This document shows positions 1 to 9,092 of a stretch of 64,000 bases of DNA, one piece after another. This DNA is from Actinomycetospora straminea (lineage in GTDB: Bacteria; Actinomycetota; Actinomycetes; Mycobacteriales; Pseudonocardiaceae), in contig NZ_JAQZAN010000010.1 of NCBI RefSeq assembly GCF_028737255.1, positions 1-64,000 of the forward strand. The letters are read 5' to 3'. The first letter of the stretch is position 1; each line of letters begins with the position of its first letter. Position numbers and translations under genes: made by a program. The notes under the pieces were generated by a model, which searched no databases, was not told where the DNA came from, and was given only the letters and a program-made list of their open reading frames with translations.

Positions 1-366
1 ACTGCCCACGACGGGAACGACCCACCCCGGGGTTGACATGGGGTTGTCAAGGGCCAGCCGGAGGCTGGTCGCGCAGCGACGCGTGGCGCCCTTGACCGTG
101 AGGAACGGCCCGATCAAGCTCCCGGGGCCCTCCAGCGCCGGCCGCCGCGCAGCGGCGTCGATCTCGCGCCGCAGGCGCCCCGGCCGCCCGGCCATGAGGA
201 GCGCCGCGCGGGCGGCGCGTACCGGCCAACAGGCGGGCCCGCTTCGGCGACAGGTGGGCCTGCGGGCAGGGGCCGGGACGCCCGTGTCGGCCGGCCGAGC
301 CACGCTGGGGGCGTTCCGCGCTTCCCCCGCGGACGGGCCCCCTTCCGTCCTGTCCAGGAGGTGCTT

Positions 367-702
367 GTGGTCCAGCCCGCCGAGCTCCGGTGCCGGGAGC
401 AGCCCCGGCTCGAGGCCGAGCAGATGATCGAAGCCGCCGAGGTGGTGCGCCGGCGCGGGCCGGGCGGGTTCGCCGGGCTGGACCGCGAGTCGGCCGACGC
501 GCTGGGCGCGTTGCTGGAGACCCTCGCCGAGGACTGGCGCGAGCGCCCGACATCACCGCGGGTGTGGGAGCACGCTGCCCGCGCCGCGGAGCGCTTGGTG
601 CACGACCCGATCCGCGAGCCAGCTCCACAGTTCCCCGGCCCGCTGCCCGCCGGCTACGAGAGCCCGGTCAAGCGCCGGAACGTCACCGACCATCCGCTGT
701 AG
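367..702 (+). CDS. hypothetical protein, 111 aa
   Basis: I do not recognise this family. The protein is short, charged and probably helical, with a Glu/Ala-rich N-terminal half (EAEQMIEAAEVV) and a Pro-rich C-terminal tail. GTG at 367 is preferred over GTG at 361 because an AGGAGG sits about five bases upstream of it, whereas it abuts the earlier codon. It ends just before the broken ligase gene. Codon use is strongly GC3-biased, as expected for a real gene in this genome. The 366 bases before it hold nothing else I can support. Confidence 0.45.
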   Translation: MVQPAELRCREQPRLEAEQMIEAAEVVRRRGPGGFAGLDRESADALGALLETLAEDWRERPTSPRVWEHAARAAERLVHDPIREPAPQFPGPLPAGYESPVKRRNVTDHPL

Positions 703-856
703 CGCGACCGCAATGCACGATCGGCCAGTGTCTGCGCTTCTGCGCGATGTCCACACCTCCAAGACGCTTCGTCGCCGTGCCCTACGTCCACCGCTCGTTC
801 GGCGCAGATAGCTCCACGACCGGCGCAGTTCGGCGACCCTCGGTGAGAATCTCGCG

Positions 857-1790
857 GTGGTCGAGAAGGTCGCGGTGATGCTCTCGCGGCCGGTCGACGT
901 CCTCCGCCCACCGAGGGGCCGTGGGCCTACGAGCCCAAGCTCGACGACTTCCGCTGCCTGCTGTCGATCAGCGAGTTCGGCGACGAGCGCCTCGACTCGC
1001 GCCGCGCCAAGCCACTTGGGCGCTACTTCCCCGAGGTCGTGGCAGCCGCCCGGCTCCTGCCGCCCGGGCTGACCCTCGACGGGGAGCTCGTCATCGCCCA
1101 GGCCGATGGCGTGCATTTCGCGGCGCTGCAGCAGCGCCTGCGTCATTCGGCCCCTGCGGGCGCGGCAATGCTCGCCGCCGAGGTGCCGGCGGCCCTGGTC
1201 GCTTTCGACATCCTGGAGCACGACGGCCGCGACCTGCGTGCGGCGTCGTACGACGAGCGCCGTCAGGTGCTCGAGGACGTCCTGCTCGAGGCGCCCCGCG
1301 GCGTGGGGCTGATGCCCATGACCACCGACCCGGACGCGGCCGGCGCCTGGTTGCATGACCAGCCGCCCGGCATCGAGGGCGTCGTCGCGAAACGCCGTGA
1401 CCAGCGGTACCGCCCCGGCGTCCGCGGCTGGCAGAATTGCGGGCCCGCAGCACGACCGAGGCCGTCATCGGCGGCGTGTTCGGCACCCTCGATCAGCCAG
1501 AAGCTCTGGTTCTCGGCCGCGATCGGCGTGACCGGCTCCGGGTCGTCGGGCGGACGAGCCCGCTGCCGCTGGCCGCGCGCGCGGAGCTGCGGCGACTGCT
1601 GCGACCGCATGTCTCGAAGAGGTGGGACCTGGAGACAATCTTGCCCTTGAGCGCCGCCGGCCACTGCGTAGTCACCAAAGCACGACAGCCGCGTGGACCT
1701 GACGCTGCTGGGCGGCTCGCGGCACCGGCTCCTTCGAGCTCAGCGCGGACGCGTGGGCCGGTCCCGGACGTCGTCCCGGGGGGAGGGACC
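857..1790 (+). pseudogene. ATP-dependent DNA ligase (LigC-type), frameshifted remnant
   Basis: The translation carries the adenylation-domain signature of ATP-dependent ligases, but the reading frame changes at least twice. WAYEPKLDDFRCLL begins near 922 in a different frame from the upstream RPVDVL segment. A one-base loss near 1437 separates RYRPGVRGWQ from RARSTTEAVIGGV, which are contiguous in the family. A C-terminal SADAWAGPGR-like segment appears near 1740-1780 in yet another frame. The nucleotidyl-accepting lysine (codon 937-939) is present, but motif I reads K-L-D-D instead of the family's K-x-D-G. Such ligases join nicked DNA, often in Ku-dependent end joining. This copy is very unlikely to work, and no Ku gene is in the window. 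Confidence 0.8.
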
Positions 1791-2660
1791 GGCACCGTCA
1801 CGATGGCAGCTCGACCACCGTCGCTCGGCGGTGGCGTCGAGGGAACGCCGCAGGGCCGTGCGCGTGCCCTCGCCACCGTCGGCGGTCAGGTGCTGGCTCG
1901 ACGGGGCCACGGAGGTAGCTGTGAACCAGGAAAGGAGAACAGCCATCTCACGCTCGTGATCGACCTTCCCCTCCCCGATCCTGGTCTCCGCGGCACGGCG
2001 AAGCTCGTCCGTCCAGGGCGTTACCGACGGCAGCAGGGTCGGCGGAGCACTGGGAGGGCCATCCGTCGACATAGCCGCACGACCCTCTCGCTCGCCGGCC
2101 TCCACGACGATTGGAAGGGCCCGCCGCCCATCCCGCCAGCCGTGATAGCCGTCCGCGAGCCGCTCAACCGCACCGTAGTGAAGCGCCCGCGCGGGGGGAG
2201 CCGTCCAACAATCGAGCGTCGCGCGCGAGTTGAACTCGGTGGTCTGGTCCTCGAGTGGGGCCTGAGAGATTGGGCTGGGCATCGGCAAGGAGGGGGTCCC
2301 GAACCGGCCCCTACGTCTCCTCGACCAAAACGCGGGCAGCCTCCTCCGGTGAGGACTCTGTCGCGCTCGATGAGCACCTCGTTATAAGCCCGACCTGTGC
2401 CTGGTCAGCGCAGCACGCTCGCCTGTTCTGTGGTCAGCGGTGACTCAGGCATTCGGAGCACGTCGGGAGCCAGAGCCAAGCAGCATCAGCACCTATCCGC
2501 TAGAGGCTCTGCGCCGCGCTCGCCCTTGTAGCCACATGGGTTCGCAGAGTGAGTCACACGGTTGGCAAACATGGCGCCTCGAACAGAGTATTGACTCCTC
2601 GAGTGGGCGCGCGCGACCGTGGGCCCTGGCATAATAGCCGCCATCTCCGGAGGAGTACTC
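1791..2660. other. about 870 bases with no supportable gene
   Basis: Open frames here lack convincing start contexts or recognisable motifs and overlap one another on both strands. This looks like decayed DNA following the ligase remnant. Confidence 0.4.
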
Positions 2661-2807
2661 ATGTCTGGTGCCGATTACTAGGGAGAGCTCATCCGGGAAC
2701 GCGCAGAGACGCGGCAGGGCGATGAAGCAGAGGCGCGCCGTATCTACGAGCAGCGCAGGCGTCTTGAGGACGACGCTCGCCAGAAGACGGTCGACCGCCG
2801 GAAGTAG
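2661..2807 (+). pseudogene. small charged protein gene with in-frame TAG
   Basis: ATG at 2661 follows a GGAGGA ribosome-binding site and starts MSGADY, then TAG at 2679-2681. The same frame continues for 41 sense codons to a second TAG at 2805-2807. The continuation (GELIRERAETRQ, later ARRIYEQRRRLEDD) is a strongly charged helical segment with coding-like composition. The simplest reading is a 48-codon gene killed by one nonsense mutation at codon 7. Readthrough or a different short-peptide role is possible but unsupported. The family is not recognised. Confidence 0.4.
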
Positions 2808-3155
2808 ACGCCCCTGCGGCCCTCGCCCGAGAAGTATGCGTGCCGTTCCGTATAGAGGTCGAGAGTGGCTCCGACGGGCATGTCGGTACGCCTCGACAGA
2901 AGTCGGCCCCGAGGCGGGCTTGGCGTTTGACTGCAGCGGGATCCTCGACGCCGCTGCCCACCGGGGCCACGAGCAAGGGCGACGTCGGAGTAAGAGCGGG
3001 ACACCCGACGACCCAGCCTGGGGTACGACGGCCACGTCGCCCGAATCCGGGCCGGCGACGTAAATCGCCGACCGCATCCACCCCCGCGGCGCGCCGTACT
3101 GCGATACGTCTAACTCAAGGACATCGAGCTCGGACTAACGAAACTTCTTCAGTCA

Positions 3156-3467
3156 ATGCCCGAGTTCCTAGCAGCACCTCTGTCAAGCTGCCGCGAGCAA
3201 GCGCGCCCCGTCAGTGTGCGGCGGCCCCCTGATGGTGACGCCAGCAGTCCGACTTCATCGGCCCTACCCCCCGGAACGGACGTCGGCAACGTCGCTGAGT
3301 TCGACGGCAACGCTCCCCGCCTGACCGACGTGGCCGTGCTCAGCCGGCTCCCCATCACCCACGTCCGGTCCTACCAGCATCTGCTCGAACCCGGCGACGA
3401 CGACACCGTGTTCTCGCTCGCCGAAGCACGGAGGTACCTGAACTTGAGGAAGCACTGGAGACGATGA
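3156..3467 (+). CDS. weak hypothetical ORF, 103 aa
   Basis: The second half (VLSRLPITHVRSYQHLLEPG, then FSLAEARRYLNLRKHW) looks more protein-like than the first. No clear ribosome-binding site precedes the start and no family is recognised. It may be a fragment of a longer gene or chance. The flanks 2808-3155 and 3468-3701 show nothing I can support. Confidence 0.2.
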   Translation: MPEFLAAPLSSCREQARPVSVRRPPDGDASSPTSSALPPGTDVGNVAEFDGNAPRLTDVAVLSRLPITHVRSYQHLLEPGDDDTVFSLAEARRYLNLRKHWRR

Positions 3468-3701
3468 TCGAAGCCGTGCGGGTTATCTGGTTCCGGACGT
3501 AGCCGAAGGCCCCGTCCGAACAGCTCTGCACTGCCTCGCCGCTCGGACCACGAGCGCCACAGCACCCACCGTCCCAGGGCGACTTTCAGTCTCGGGCGTG
3601 GGAAAGGAGCGTACGCTCGGGCAACGCCACGATGCCGGTCAAGAAGAATGTAGCCGAAGGTGTTGTTTGGGCTGTAGCGAACCATCATCGCGCGCAGCCG
3701 T

Positions 3702-4454
3702 TCACGACGGCACCGCCCCGACCAGGGCCTTCTTCTCCAAGTAGTAGGCACTCGCTGCCTTCGATATGCTCCTGACGAAGTAGGCGTTGATGCCCGCACC
3801 AAAGACAGGGCCCGCAAACGGCAAAAATCCCGCGACACTCTTTGATGTCAGCTTCGCGGCAATCTTGGGCCCGAGCTTCGTTGCCGCTTTCTCGACGAGC
3901 TTCGTTGTCGCATTGCCCGCGAGCCCACCCGCCACTGTGCCAGCACTCTTTGCCGCACTCTTGAGGCCGAGCTTCGTGACGCCAGCACTTGCGGCAACCG
4001 ATGCCCCTGTACCTGCCAACTTGCCCGCAACTCCAGCTACTCCGTACTGTGAGATGCCAACAGCCAGAGGCACAGCTAGTGCCCCCACGGCGACTCCTGC
4101 TCCAATAGCTTCAGGCAGCTCATTCTCGGTCAGCGATCCCGCCCACAGCGCTAAAATGACAGCAAAGTCGTACTTGCCCTCGACTTTACAGCCGTATATC
4201 TGTCCGATACCCCAACTACAGAATGACATCTTGTACATTAAGAAGGCCAAGTCGGCGGCCAAAGCCGGCAAGTGGAGACCCGGTACGGCCGCGGCCGCAC
4301 CGCCTGCTGCTCCTGCCTGAGATGCTTGCCAGGCTACCCATGCCTTCTTCGACTTGAAGTTCTGAGCCGCTCGAATGGCAGTCTGAGGATCTCCAGACAT
4401 AGCGTTGAACGCATCTGTGATCAGGTTCGATGGTATGCGCAATTCTCTGGCCAT
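3702..4454 (-). CDS. EcsC-like alanine/glycine-rich membrane-associated protein, 250 aa
   Basis: The protein has long Ala/Gly-rich hydrophobic stretches (about residues 48-75, 100-150 and 210-225). It ends in a segment like the EcsC family signature: a PFAGPVFGAGINAYF stretch followed by a basic, aromatic helix. A middle segment (DLAFLMYKMSFCSWGIGQIYG) also fits that family. EcsC-type proteins are membrane-associated and functionally poorly defined; they recur near bacterial conflict genes. Base composition is visibly lower in GC than most of the window. It lies downstream of the STAND gene on the same strand, 111 bases away, so cotranscription is possible. The assignment rests on remembered family features, not on a search. 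Confidence 0.5.
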   Translation of the reverse strand: MARELRIPSNLITDAFNAMSGDPQTAIRAAQNFKSKKAWVAWQASQAGAAGGAAAAVPGLHLPALAADLAFLMYKMSFCSWGIGQIYGCKVEGKYDFAVILALWAGSLTENELPEAIGAGVAVGALAVPLAVGISQYGVAGVAGKLAGTGASVAASAGVTKLGLKSAAKSAGTVAGGLAGNATTKLVEKAATKLGPKIAAKLTSKSVAGFLPFAGPVFGAGINAYFVRSISKAASAYYLEKKALVGAVPS

Positions 4455-4565
4455 GTCATCGCCTAGAAGTTCGGTCCTACATGTCGTCAGCGCGTCGTAG
4501 CGTCGTGCACAAGGGCTCGTTAGCTGCTACCGTTCGAGCTTTCACTCTAGACCAGCGGCTGCCGA

Positions 4566-6785
4566 TCACTTGGCGAGGCAGTTCGTTTCCAATACCTGCG
4601 CAGGATACAGGTCCACATTAGGCGGTCGAGAGCGAACGAGCGTCTGCACATGCTGCCTCACGGCACGATCATCGCCGGAAGAGCCGGCAATCGATGCATT
4701 GAGTGCTAGCTCTGCGAGCTCCGCCTCCTCACTGCCATAGACCGCGAATGCACGCCGAGCAGAGCCCGCCGCTACCGCCGCAGCGTCATAATCCCGCTCC
4801 GAAAGATGCGCGCACGCCAAATTGAGCAGGCACAAACCTTCGATACGCGAGTCACCTATGGCGATGCCGCCTTCTTGACTGCCACGGGTGAACCAGTAGA
4901 TGGCATCATCGAAAGCTCCTTCCCCGAGGCGTGCCAAACCCATCCCGTTGTAAACGTAGCCCAAGGCCTCGAGGACGCCGGCCCTCTCATAGTGAGCAGC
5001 CGCGCTCGCACCATGCTCATAGGCCTCCGCCCACTGCTCGCCCGCGATGGCGACCATCTCGCGCAGGTCATGGAGGCGACCCAGGGACTCGTCGTTGTTC
5101 AGCTCTAGCTCTGACCCAATTGTCTCGGAGATGTCGCCTGCCTCGGCGACCTCGCCTCCGGACGCATGGGCCAGGCCCAGCACCAGTAGTGTGTGGAAGC
5201 GCCAGCGAACATCGCCGAGGCGCCCGAACTTTGTAGCCGCTACACGGAGCACCACGGCTGCCTCCGCCAGACGGTACATACGACGATATACATCACCAAG
5301 TGCCATCAAGGCCTGTGCTGCCTCGCGACTCTCTTCTACTTCGAGCTCGGCGCGCAATGGCTCGAGGAGTGCAATGCACTCACTCTCTGGACCCTCGATA
5401 AGCCTGACGAACGCCGCCGCTGGAAGCACCACTCGCTCCCTCGCGGCAATCGGGCCGAGGTCGTCGACCATCTGCGACACCGACCTGACCGAGCCGTGCC
5501 AGACAAGAAATTGCCATACACGAGCTAGGATGGAGGTTCCTTCAGAAAGGTCGCCAGCGCGAATCCTGTGATCGAATTCTCTACGATGTGCGTTAAGATC
5601 CTCGGGGGATGTCCATTCCGACGGCTTTACCTGCCGCGCAGAATGCCACTCGGCGATTCTTCGGTGAACCTTGTTGTGCAGCTCTGGATCGCCCCGTAGC
5701 CGCGCGTCGAGAAGGTCGGAATCAAGAGGATGAAGTTCCCAAACACGCTCCCTGCGGTCGAACGAAACGAGGTGGCGCCGTGCCAGCGCCGAAAGTACTG
5801 GCGGCACGTCGAGGTGGGGAGCGAAAGGCTTCAGCGTCCACTCGACGGTCTCGGTCGAGGTCGGCCGACGCCGAGCGCTCAACGTCATCAACACCAGTGT
5901 CTCGTCGTCATTTAGGGTCTCGTGCTGGTCATGGACCAGTCCTGCGACGATGTCGGGCCGCTCTGCGAAATTGTTCACTAGCTCGTCAAAGCTTGGTAGC
6001 GTCAAATAGTCGTGCTCAAGTGCACCCACCACGAGCTCCATCGCTCGCGGAACCCCGTGCAGTTTCTCGGCGGCGGCCGCGAGCTTCTGTTCGCTAGCGT
6101 CACGAATGCCAAGTGTTGCGTTGGGGTCGAGTTCACGCATGAACTCGACCGCCTCGTCGGTCGGTAAGCCGTCATCCAAAGACATAATTAGATTGTTACG
6201 TTGGAGCCCTGACTCCAACCGCAGGGGTATGCGAGATGTCACAAGCACACGAGGGTGTGCATCTGAGCGGAATAAGGCGTCGAGGAATTCCGAGAGGTCG
6301 GTACTCGCAGGCCGACCCTCGTCGGTGAGTACGTCTTCCAGGTTGTCGAGCAGGACGATGTAGACGGCCCCAGCCATCTCGTCGAAGAGCCGTTGGAGTT
6401 TTTCGATGGTTCCGGGTAGGTGTGACCAATACGTTCGAAGCCTTGCCGCCGTGTCTGCCGTGAAGAGTCGAGTACAGTTGAAGTAGATTGTCTCGAGGGA
6501 GAAGCCGTCGCGTCGAACACTGATGTAGGCGAGGCCAGCGACGGGAAGACGCTCGTCTGTGTGGGGCCAAACGTCTTTCTCCAGGCCGGCCAGCACGCGC
6601 GCCGCGAGTGCACTCTTCCCAATTCCACGACGCCCGACAAGGGTGAGCAGACGAGCCTGGTGCGAAGCGAGTACTCGCCCGATCTCCTCTCGGTAGGATT
6701 TCCGATCACGGAAACCGTCGAGGTTGAACGACACTCGTGAGCCAACGACCTTGTTGCCCAGTTGGACCGGGCGTGCTTGATCCAT
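4566..6785 (-). CDS. STAND-type NTPase with C-terminal helical (TPR-like) repeats, 739 aa
   Basis: A P-loop GRRGIGKS sits at residues 51-58, a Walker B-like YIVLLDNLED at about 142-151, and an RVLVTSR sensor-type strand at about 179-185. This is the order expected of NB-ARC/STAND ATPases. From about residue 440 the protein is a run of helical pairs resembling TPRs (for example ALMALGDVYRRM and GYVYNGMGLARLGEG). STAND proteins are nucleotide-driven switches in which repeats sense a trigger; many act in phage defence or regulation. ATG at 6785 is chosen because GGAG lies ten bases upstream and longer starts run into the divergent gene; the frame stays open to 6860. No N-terminal effector domain is visible, so any output would come from a partner such as the adjacent membrane genes (inference). 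Confidence 0.75.
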   Translation of the reverse strand: MDQARPVQLGNKVVGSRVSFNLDGFRDRKSYREEIGRVLASHQARLLTLVGRRGIGKSALAARVLAGLEKDVWPHTDERLPVAGLAYISVRRDGFSLETIYFNCTRLFTADTAARLRTYWSHLPGTIEKLQRLFDEMAGAVYIVLLDNLEDVLTDEGRPASTDLSEFLDALFRSDAHPRVLVTSRIPLRLESGLQRNNLIMSLDDGLPTDEAVEFMRELDPNATLGIRDASEQKLAAAAEKLHGVPRAMELVVGALEHDYLTLPSFDELVNNFAERPDIVAGLVHDQHETLNDDETLVLMTLSARRRPTSTETVEWTLKPFAPHLDVPPVLSALARRHLVSFDRRERVWELHPLDSDLLDARLRGDPELHNKVHRRIAEWHSARQVKPSEWTSPEDLNAHRREFDHRIRAGDLSEGTSILARVWQFLVWHGSVRSVSQMVDDLGPIAARERVVLPAAAFVRLIEGPESECIALLEPLRAELEVEESREAAQALMALGDVYRRMYRLAEAAVVLRVAATKFGRLGDVRWRFHTLLVLGLAHASGGEVAEAGDISETIGSELELNNDESLGRLHDLREMVAIAGEQWAEAYEHGASAAAHYERAGVLEALGYVYNGMGLARLGEGAFDDAIYWFTRGSQEGGIAIGDSRIEGLCLLNLACAHLSERDYDAAAVAAGSARRAFAVYGSEEAELAELALNASIAGSSGDDRAVRQHVQTLVRSRPPNVDLYPAQVLETNCLAK

Positions 6786-6872
6786 CTTGACTGAGCTCCA
6801 TTCGTTGACGACGAGGTCGTGGTCACGGACAATCTGACCCCTCGCGTGAGCCGAGGACAAGGGGGCATTCAG

Positions 6873-7760
6873 GTGCTGCAGACGGTCCGTCGCCTCCTTC
6901 GCGCGCCGTTACGTGCCAATCACGGACTGTACTGGGTTGGTGGCGGCACCCTCGTAGGCTTGCTCCTCATCGCCTCGGGTTGGCTTTATGAAGATAGCTC
7001 GTACCTTTCCAATCTCTTGCTCCAGGTTGGCTCCGCGTTCCTGCTCGTTGTTCCGCTTGCCGCCCTCGGTCGCCTGTTTGAGAAGCGATTGCAGAAGACT
7101 GAGGAGCGCTCGATCAGCAATTCCCAAGACCTACGGGAACTCGACTCCACCGTGGGTCGGAACCTCGTTTATCGCGAAGGGGTTCACGTAGACCATGGAG
7201 ACGGTGGATTCGAGGCGCCAACGGCCGTGCTCCGAGATCAGGTCCTAGACGCGATGAAGTCGGGGATTTTGGCGAGCGACGGCGTGCTCGTCGAGCGGAG
7301 AAGCTCAGGGGAAGAAGTGTGGCTTAGCGGGGGCGACGACAACCTAGTCCTACGCAGACTGGCTCCTTCTGGACAGGAGGTTGGGCGCGCGACCTGGTCC
7401 GATGACGACCCGCTTCCTCCTTGGACGATGCTCGACCCGCAACTCGCGGACGATCACGCGATCTCCTACGGCTACGACCAGGACCTCAACTCCAGGTTGC
7501 AGAAGCTTGTGAAGGTCGTCCGACATGGCTTGTCAGGTGCCGAGTACGGGTATCTCGAGAATCTGGTCGAAGTCGTCAACGAACAATGGGCCTTGACCAA
7601 GGATGGCCTTCGCAGTCTCGATCGTTACTACTTCATACCGCTCTCGAGATTGCTCGACACGCACGAAGATTGGCGCGCATACATGGGTACTAGGGGATGG
7701 GTCAACTGGAAGAAGTTCGATGAGGCCTTCTCGGCGGCAGAGCGCTACTACGATCGCTAG
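6873..7760 (+). CDS. two-TM membrane protein of unknown family, 295 aa
   Basis: Two hydrophobic helices lie at about residues 20-38 and 46-68. A charged, probably coiled-coil linker follows (FEKRLQKTEERS), then a roughly 200-residue soluble part without a recognised motif. GTG at 6873 has GGGGG about eight bases upstream and leaves an 87-base divergent gap to the STAND gene; an in-frame start at 6819 would overlap that gene. The architecture, two TMs then a sensor or effector region, and the head-to-head arrangement suggest a partner of the STAND NTPase, but this is inference. Confidence 0.6.
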   Translation: MLQTVRRLLRAPLRANHGLYWVGGGTLVGLLLIASGWLYEDSSYLSNLLLQVGSAFLLVVPLAALGRLFEKRLQKTEERSISNSQDLRELDSTVGRNLVYREGVHVDHGDGGFEAPTAVLRDQVLDAMKSGILASDGVLVERRSSGEEVWLSGGDDNLVLRRLAPSGQEVGRATWSDDDPLPPWTMLDPQLADDHAISYGYDQDLNSRLQKLVKVVRHGLSGAEYGYLENLVEVVNEQWALTKDGLRSLDRYYFIPLSRLLDTHEDWRAYMGTRGWVNWKKFDEAFSAAERYYDR

Positions 7761-7977
7761 AGGCAATCGTGCGAGCACTTCCCGTACAATTCTCAGAAAG
7801 CTCCGCGGTCGTACGTCGCGGCGACGCACGGAAGGCGTTGCGTGCGCGCGACATAGAACCGGTTGCCTACCGCCGCGGCCGGACCTGGGCCACAGTCTTC
7901 GTCGGGCTGGGCATCCCCTTCGGGTGACGTGAGGTCGCCCGGCTTGAGCTGCACTTCGCCACGATCGAACGTACGGC

Positions 7978-8681
7978 ATGACCAATCAGCCTCCCGAGTC
8001 CTTCCTTGGCCTCAGCGCGCTGCGCAGAACGGAGGGTTGGGCGCCAGCAATCGAAGAGCTCCGGGCCCGCTGGGAAGCCAACGCCGACGAGGCTCGTGCC
8101 AACGCGGAAGCGGTAGGTGCCCGCAACCACGGCCGGCGGGGCCGCATGGTGCTGGAGGTCGTGCTCTCTCGACAGCGTCGATACGACACCCGAATCCGCG
8201 GGATGCTGACGACCTGGCTCTCGCGGATCGAGGACCTCCATCAGAAGGCAACCATGGCCTGGGTCGCTGACCATCCCGAGTCGTTCCGAGACCTTGCCTC
8301 CCGTCAGGGCGAAACGAGCACCGTCATCAACGTGGCCTCTGCGCTGCTGCGCTACGGGCGCGATCACGACATCGCAGATGAAGACAGCGCCTCACAGGCG
8401 TGGGCACGCGGCACCGCTGGGCTGGAGCTCGCCTGGCGGCTAGACCCCTACGTCGGAGCAGTGAGCGGAATCGGGCCAGCCCTCTTCGCCTACACCCGCA
8501 TGCTGTGCGGCCAGGACACAATCAAGCCCGACGCCCGCATCCTGCGGCAGCTCTCAGCTCTGGGACTCACACCGCCGCGACCAGCGCTCCTGCAGCCTTC
8601 GTCGCCGCGGGTGCGGCCGCCCATGAACTCGGGATCAGCGTTCTCGAGCTCGACCAGTTGCTCTGGTACGCAGCTTCGTGA
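7978..8681 (+). pseudogene. frameshifted hypothetical gene
   Basis: A good start (ATG 7978, MTNQPPESFLGLSALRR) opens a protein-like frame to about 8565. The protein-like signal then moves to another frame, where AAFVAAGAAAHELGISVLEL continues to TGA at 8679-8681. The original frame runs on to 8781 with low-complexity, non-protein-like sequence. One indel around 8565-8580 explains this. The intact product would be about 234 residues. No domain is recognised. A sequencing error rather than real decay is possible. Confidence 0.55.
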
Positions 8682-9064
8682 TGCGCGCCATCCGCTCTCA
8701 GGGCGCTCCGGTCTGGCGACGTACCTGGGGGCGTTATCGGACCTGACCCGCAGTTCGTCTCACGGCGCAGTACAGACTTAGCGGCCCACCGATGTTCCAA
8801 GTCGCGCTGATGCCCGACGTTGAGCGGCGAGAAGGGTCGACCGAGTACTGAGTACTCACGTGCGGCGCAGGTGTCGTACCAGTGAAGGCGTTCCCCGCTT
8901 CCCGGGCCGGTGAGCGGGTTGACGAGGTCGACCCCGAGAGCTGAGAGAGGTTCCGCAATCGCATCAACATACTTCCGACCCGCGTAGATTTCGACGGTCA
9001 CGTCGCGGAGAGGACCCGCAAGTTCGGCCAGCCGATCGAAGGACTTGTTCCCGGTCGGCCACCG
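8567..9064 (-). pseudogene. DUF6884-like C-terminal fragment
   Basis: Reading the minus strand from about 9064, the frame gives WPTGNKSFDRLAELAGPLRD and then VEIYAGRKYVDAI, NPLTG and GERLHWY. This resembles the C-terminal end of the DUF6884 family as I remember it (VEIxAGxxYVxAL, then GERLxWY). No start codon or N-terminal two-thirds is present, because the frame runs into the 3' end of the next gene. Sequence beyond about 8870 down to the stop looks like read-out. It is best taken as a truncated remnant. Confidence 0.4.
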
Positions 9065-9092
9065 GTGACGGGGTGTGCTCGTGGGCTGATCG

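Noticed and set aside
47-628. Minus-strand open frame of 193 codons
   Set aside because: Arg/Pro/Ala-rich composition typical of the antisense frame in high-GC DNA; overlaps the better plus-strand gene.
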